Of a stretch of DNA of 7,243 nt, positions 7,139 to 7,243 are shown one piece after another. The DNA lies in assembly GCA_964472545.1 (NCBI GenBank), contig CAYYNP010000411.1, positions 1-7,243 on the forward strand, read 5' to 3'. Below the pieces are notes generated by a model. That model was not told where the DNA came from and made no database searches. It saw only the letters and a program-made list of their open reading frames with translations. A program made the position numbers and the translations under genes. Source of the stretch: CAYYNP01 sp964472545. GTDB lineage: Bacteria; Planctomycetota; Planctomycetia; Pirellulales; Thermoguttaceae. Each line of letters starts with the position of its first letter. The first letter of the stretch is position 1.

Positions 7139-7159
7139 CACTGCTTCGCAGAAGCAGTG
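7139..7159. repeat. Perfect 9-bp hairpin upstream of the lipid gene set
   Basis: Stem CACTGCTTC (7139-7147), loop GCA, stem GAAGCAGTG (7151-7159). TTTCTCT follows on the plus strand only, where no gene precedes it, so a terminator role is unlikely. It lies 38 bp before the start codon of the first CrtI-type gene and could be a leader structure, an operator or a third repeat family. Its 3-nt loop resembles families A and B. Confidence 0.5.
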
Positions 7160-7174
7160 TTTCTCTAGAAGGAA

Positions 7175-7243
7175 TGCGGGGTGGGGGGGGTGGGGGGCCC
7201 CCGGCCACCCCCAACCCCGCAGAAAGGGGGGGGGGGGGGGGCG
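7175..7243. repeat. G/C-homopolymer palindrome and 16-G run at the window end
   Basis: TGCGGGGT (7175-7182) pairs with ACCCCGCA (7214-7221) around G8, G6 and C5 tracts. A run of 16 G (7226-7241) follows. This is either an extreme low-complexity intergenic palindrome or assembly noise at a contig end, since long G runs are a known artefact of two-colour sequencing chemistry. No gene is supported here. Confidence 0.6.

Noticed and set aside
7101..7214. N-terminal extension of the upstream CrtI-type gene
   Set aside because: The extension encodes a Pro/Arg-rich leader from the G-rich and hairpin region; the family start with the dinucleotide-binding motif fits ATG 7100.

Overview
The window looks like chromosomal DNA from a GC-rich bacterium, most likely a planctomycete (Pirellulales-like). 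This rests on the protein flavour, the mostly weak Shine-Dalgarno sites, a CrtI-type oxidoreductase pair linked to fatty-acid genes, and intergenic DNA full of small palindromic and heptanucleotide repeats. The lineage is an inference and was not tested by any search.

Left part (1-2502), housekeeping: a stand-alone LON-domain protein on the minus strand, then a divergent intergenic region with several small inverted repeats and a plausible sigma-70 promoter. Next, on the plus strand, come endonuclease III (nth, base excision repair) and dCTP deaminase (dcd, pyrimidine deoxynucleotide supply). Repeats fill the short nth-dcd gap.

Middle (2503-2766): intergenic DNA with two REP-like palindromes, followed by a short reading frame that resembles the C-terminal half of a ParD-type antitoxin. 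It has no DNA-binding half and no toxin beside it, so it is probably a decayed gene.

Right part (2767-7100), one minus-strand gene set read from right to left: two CrtI/phytoene-desaturase-type FAD oxidoreductases 31 bp apart, a FabZ-type 3-hydroxyacyl-ACP dehydratase, and a FabI-type enoyl-ACP reductase. Dehydratase and enoyl reductase act on ACP-bound acyl chains. Flavin oxidoreductases next to them suggest a special lipid or polyene pathway rather than ordinary carotenoid synthesis. No ketosynthase, ACP or terpenoid gene is visible here, so the product is unknown.

The most unusual signal is the repeat landscape. Two palindrome families recur between genes. Family A has a GTAG head and an 8-bp stem; it occurs once alone and once as an inverted pair (a REPIN-like cruciform). 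Family B has a TTAG-type head and a 7-bp stem, in three copies. Copies within each family differ by compensatory base-pair changes, so the hairpin itself seems to be maintained. Both gaps around fabZ in the lipid gene set carry these elements. The far right end is a G-rich palindrome and a 16-G run that may be a contig-end artefact.
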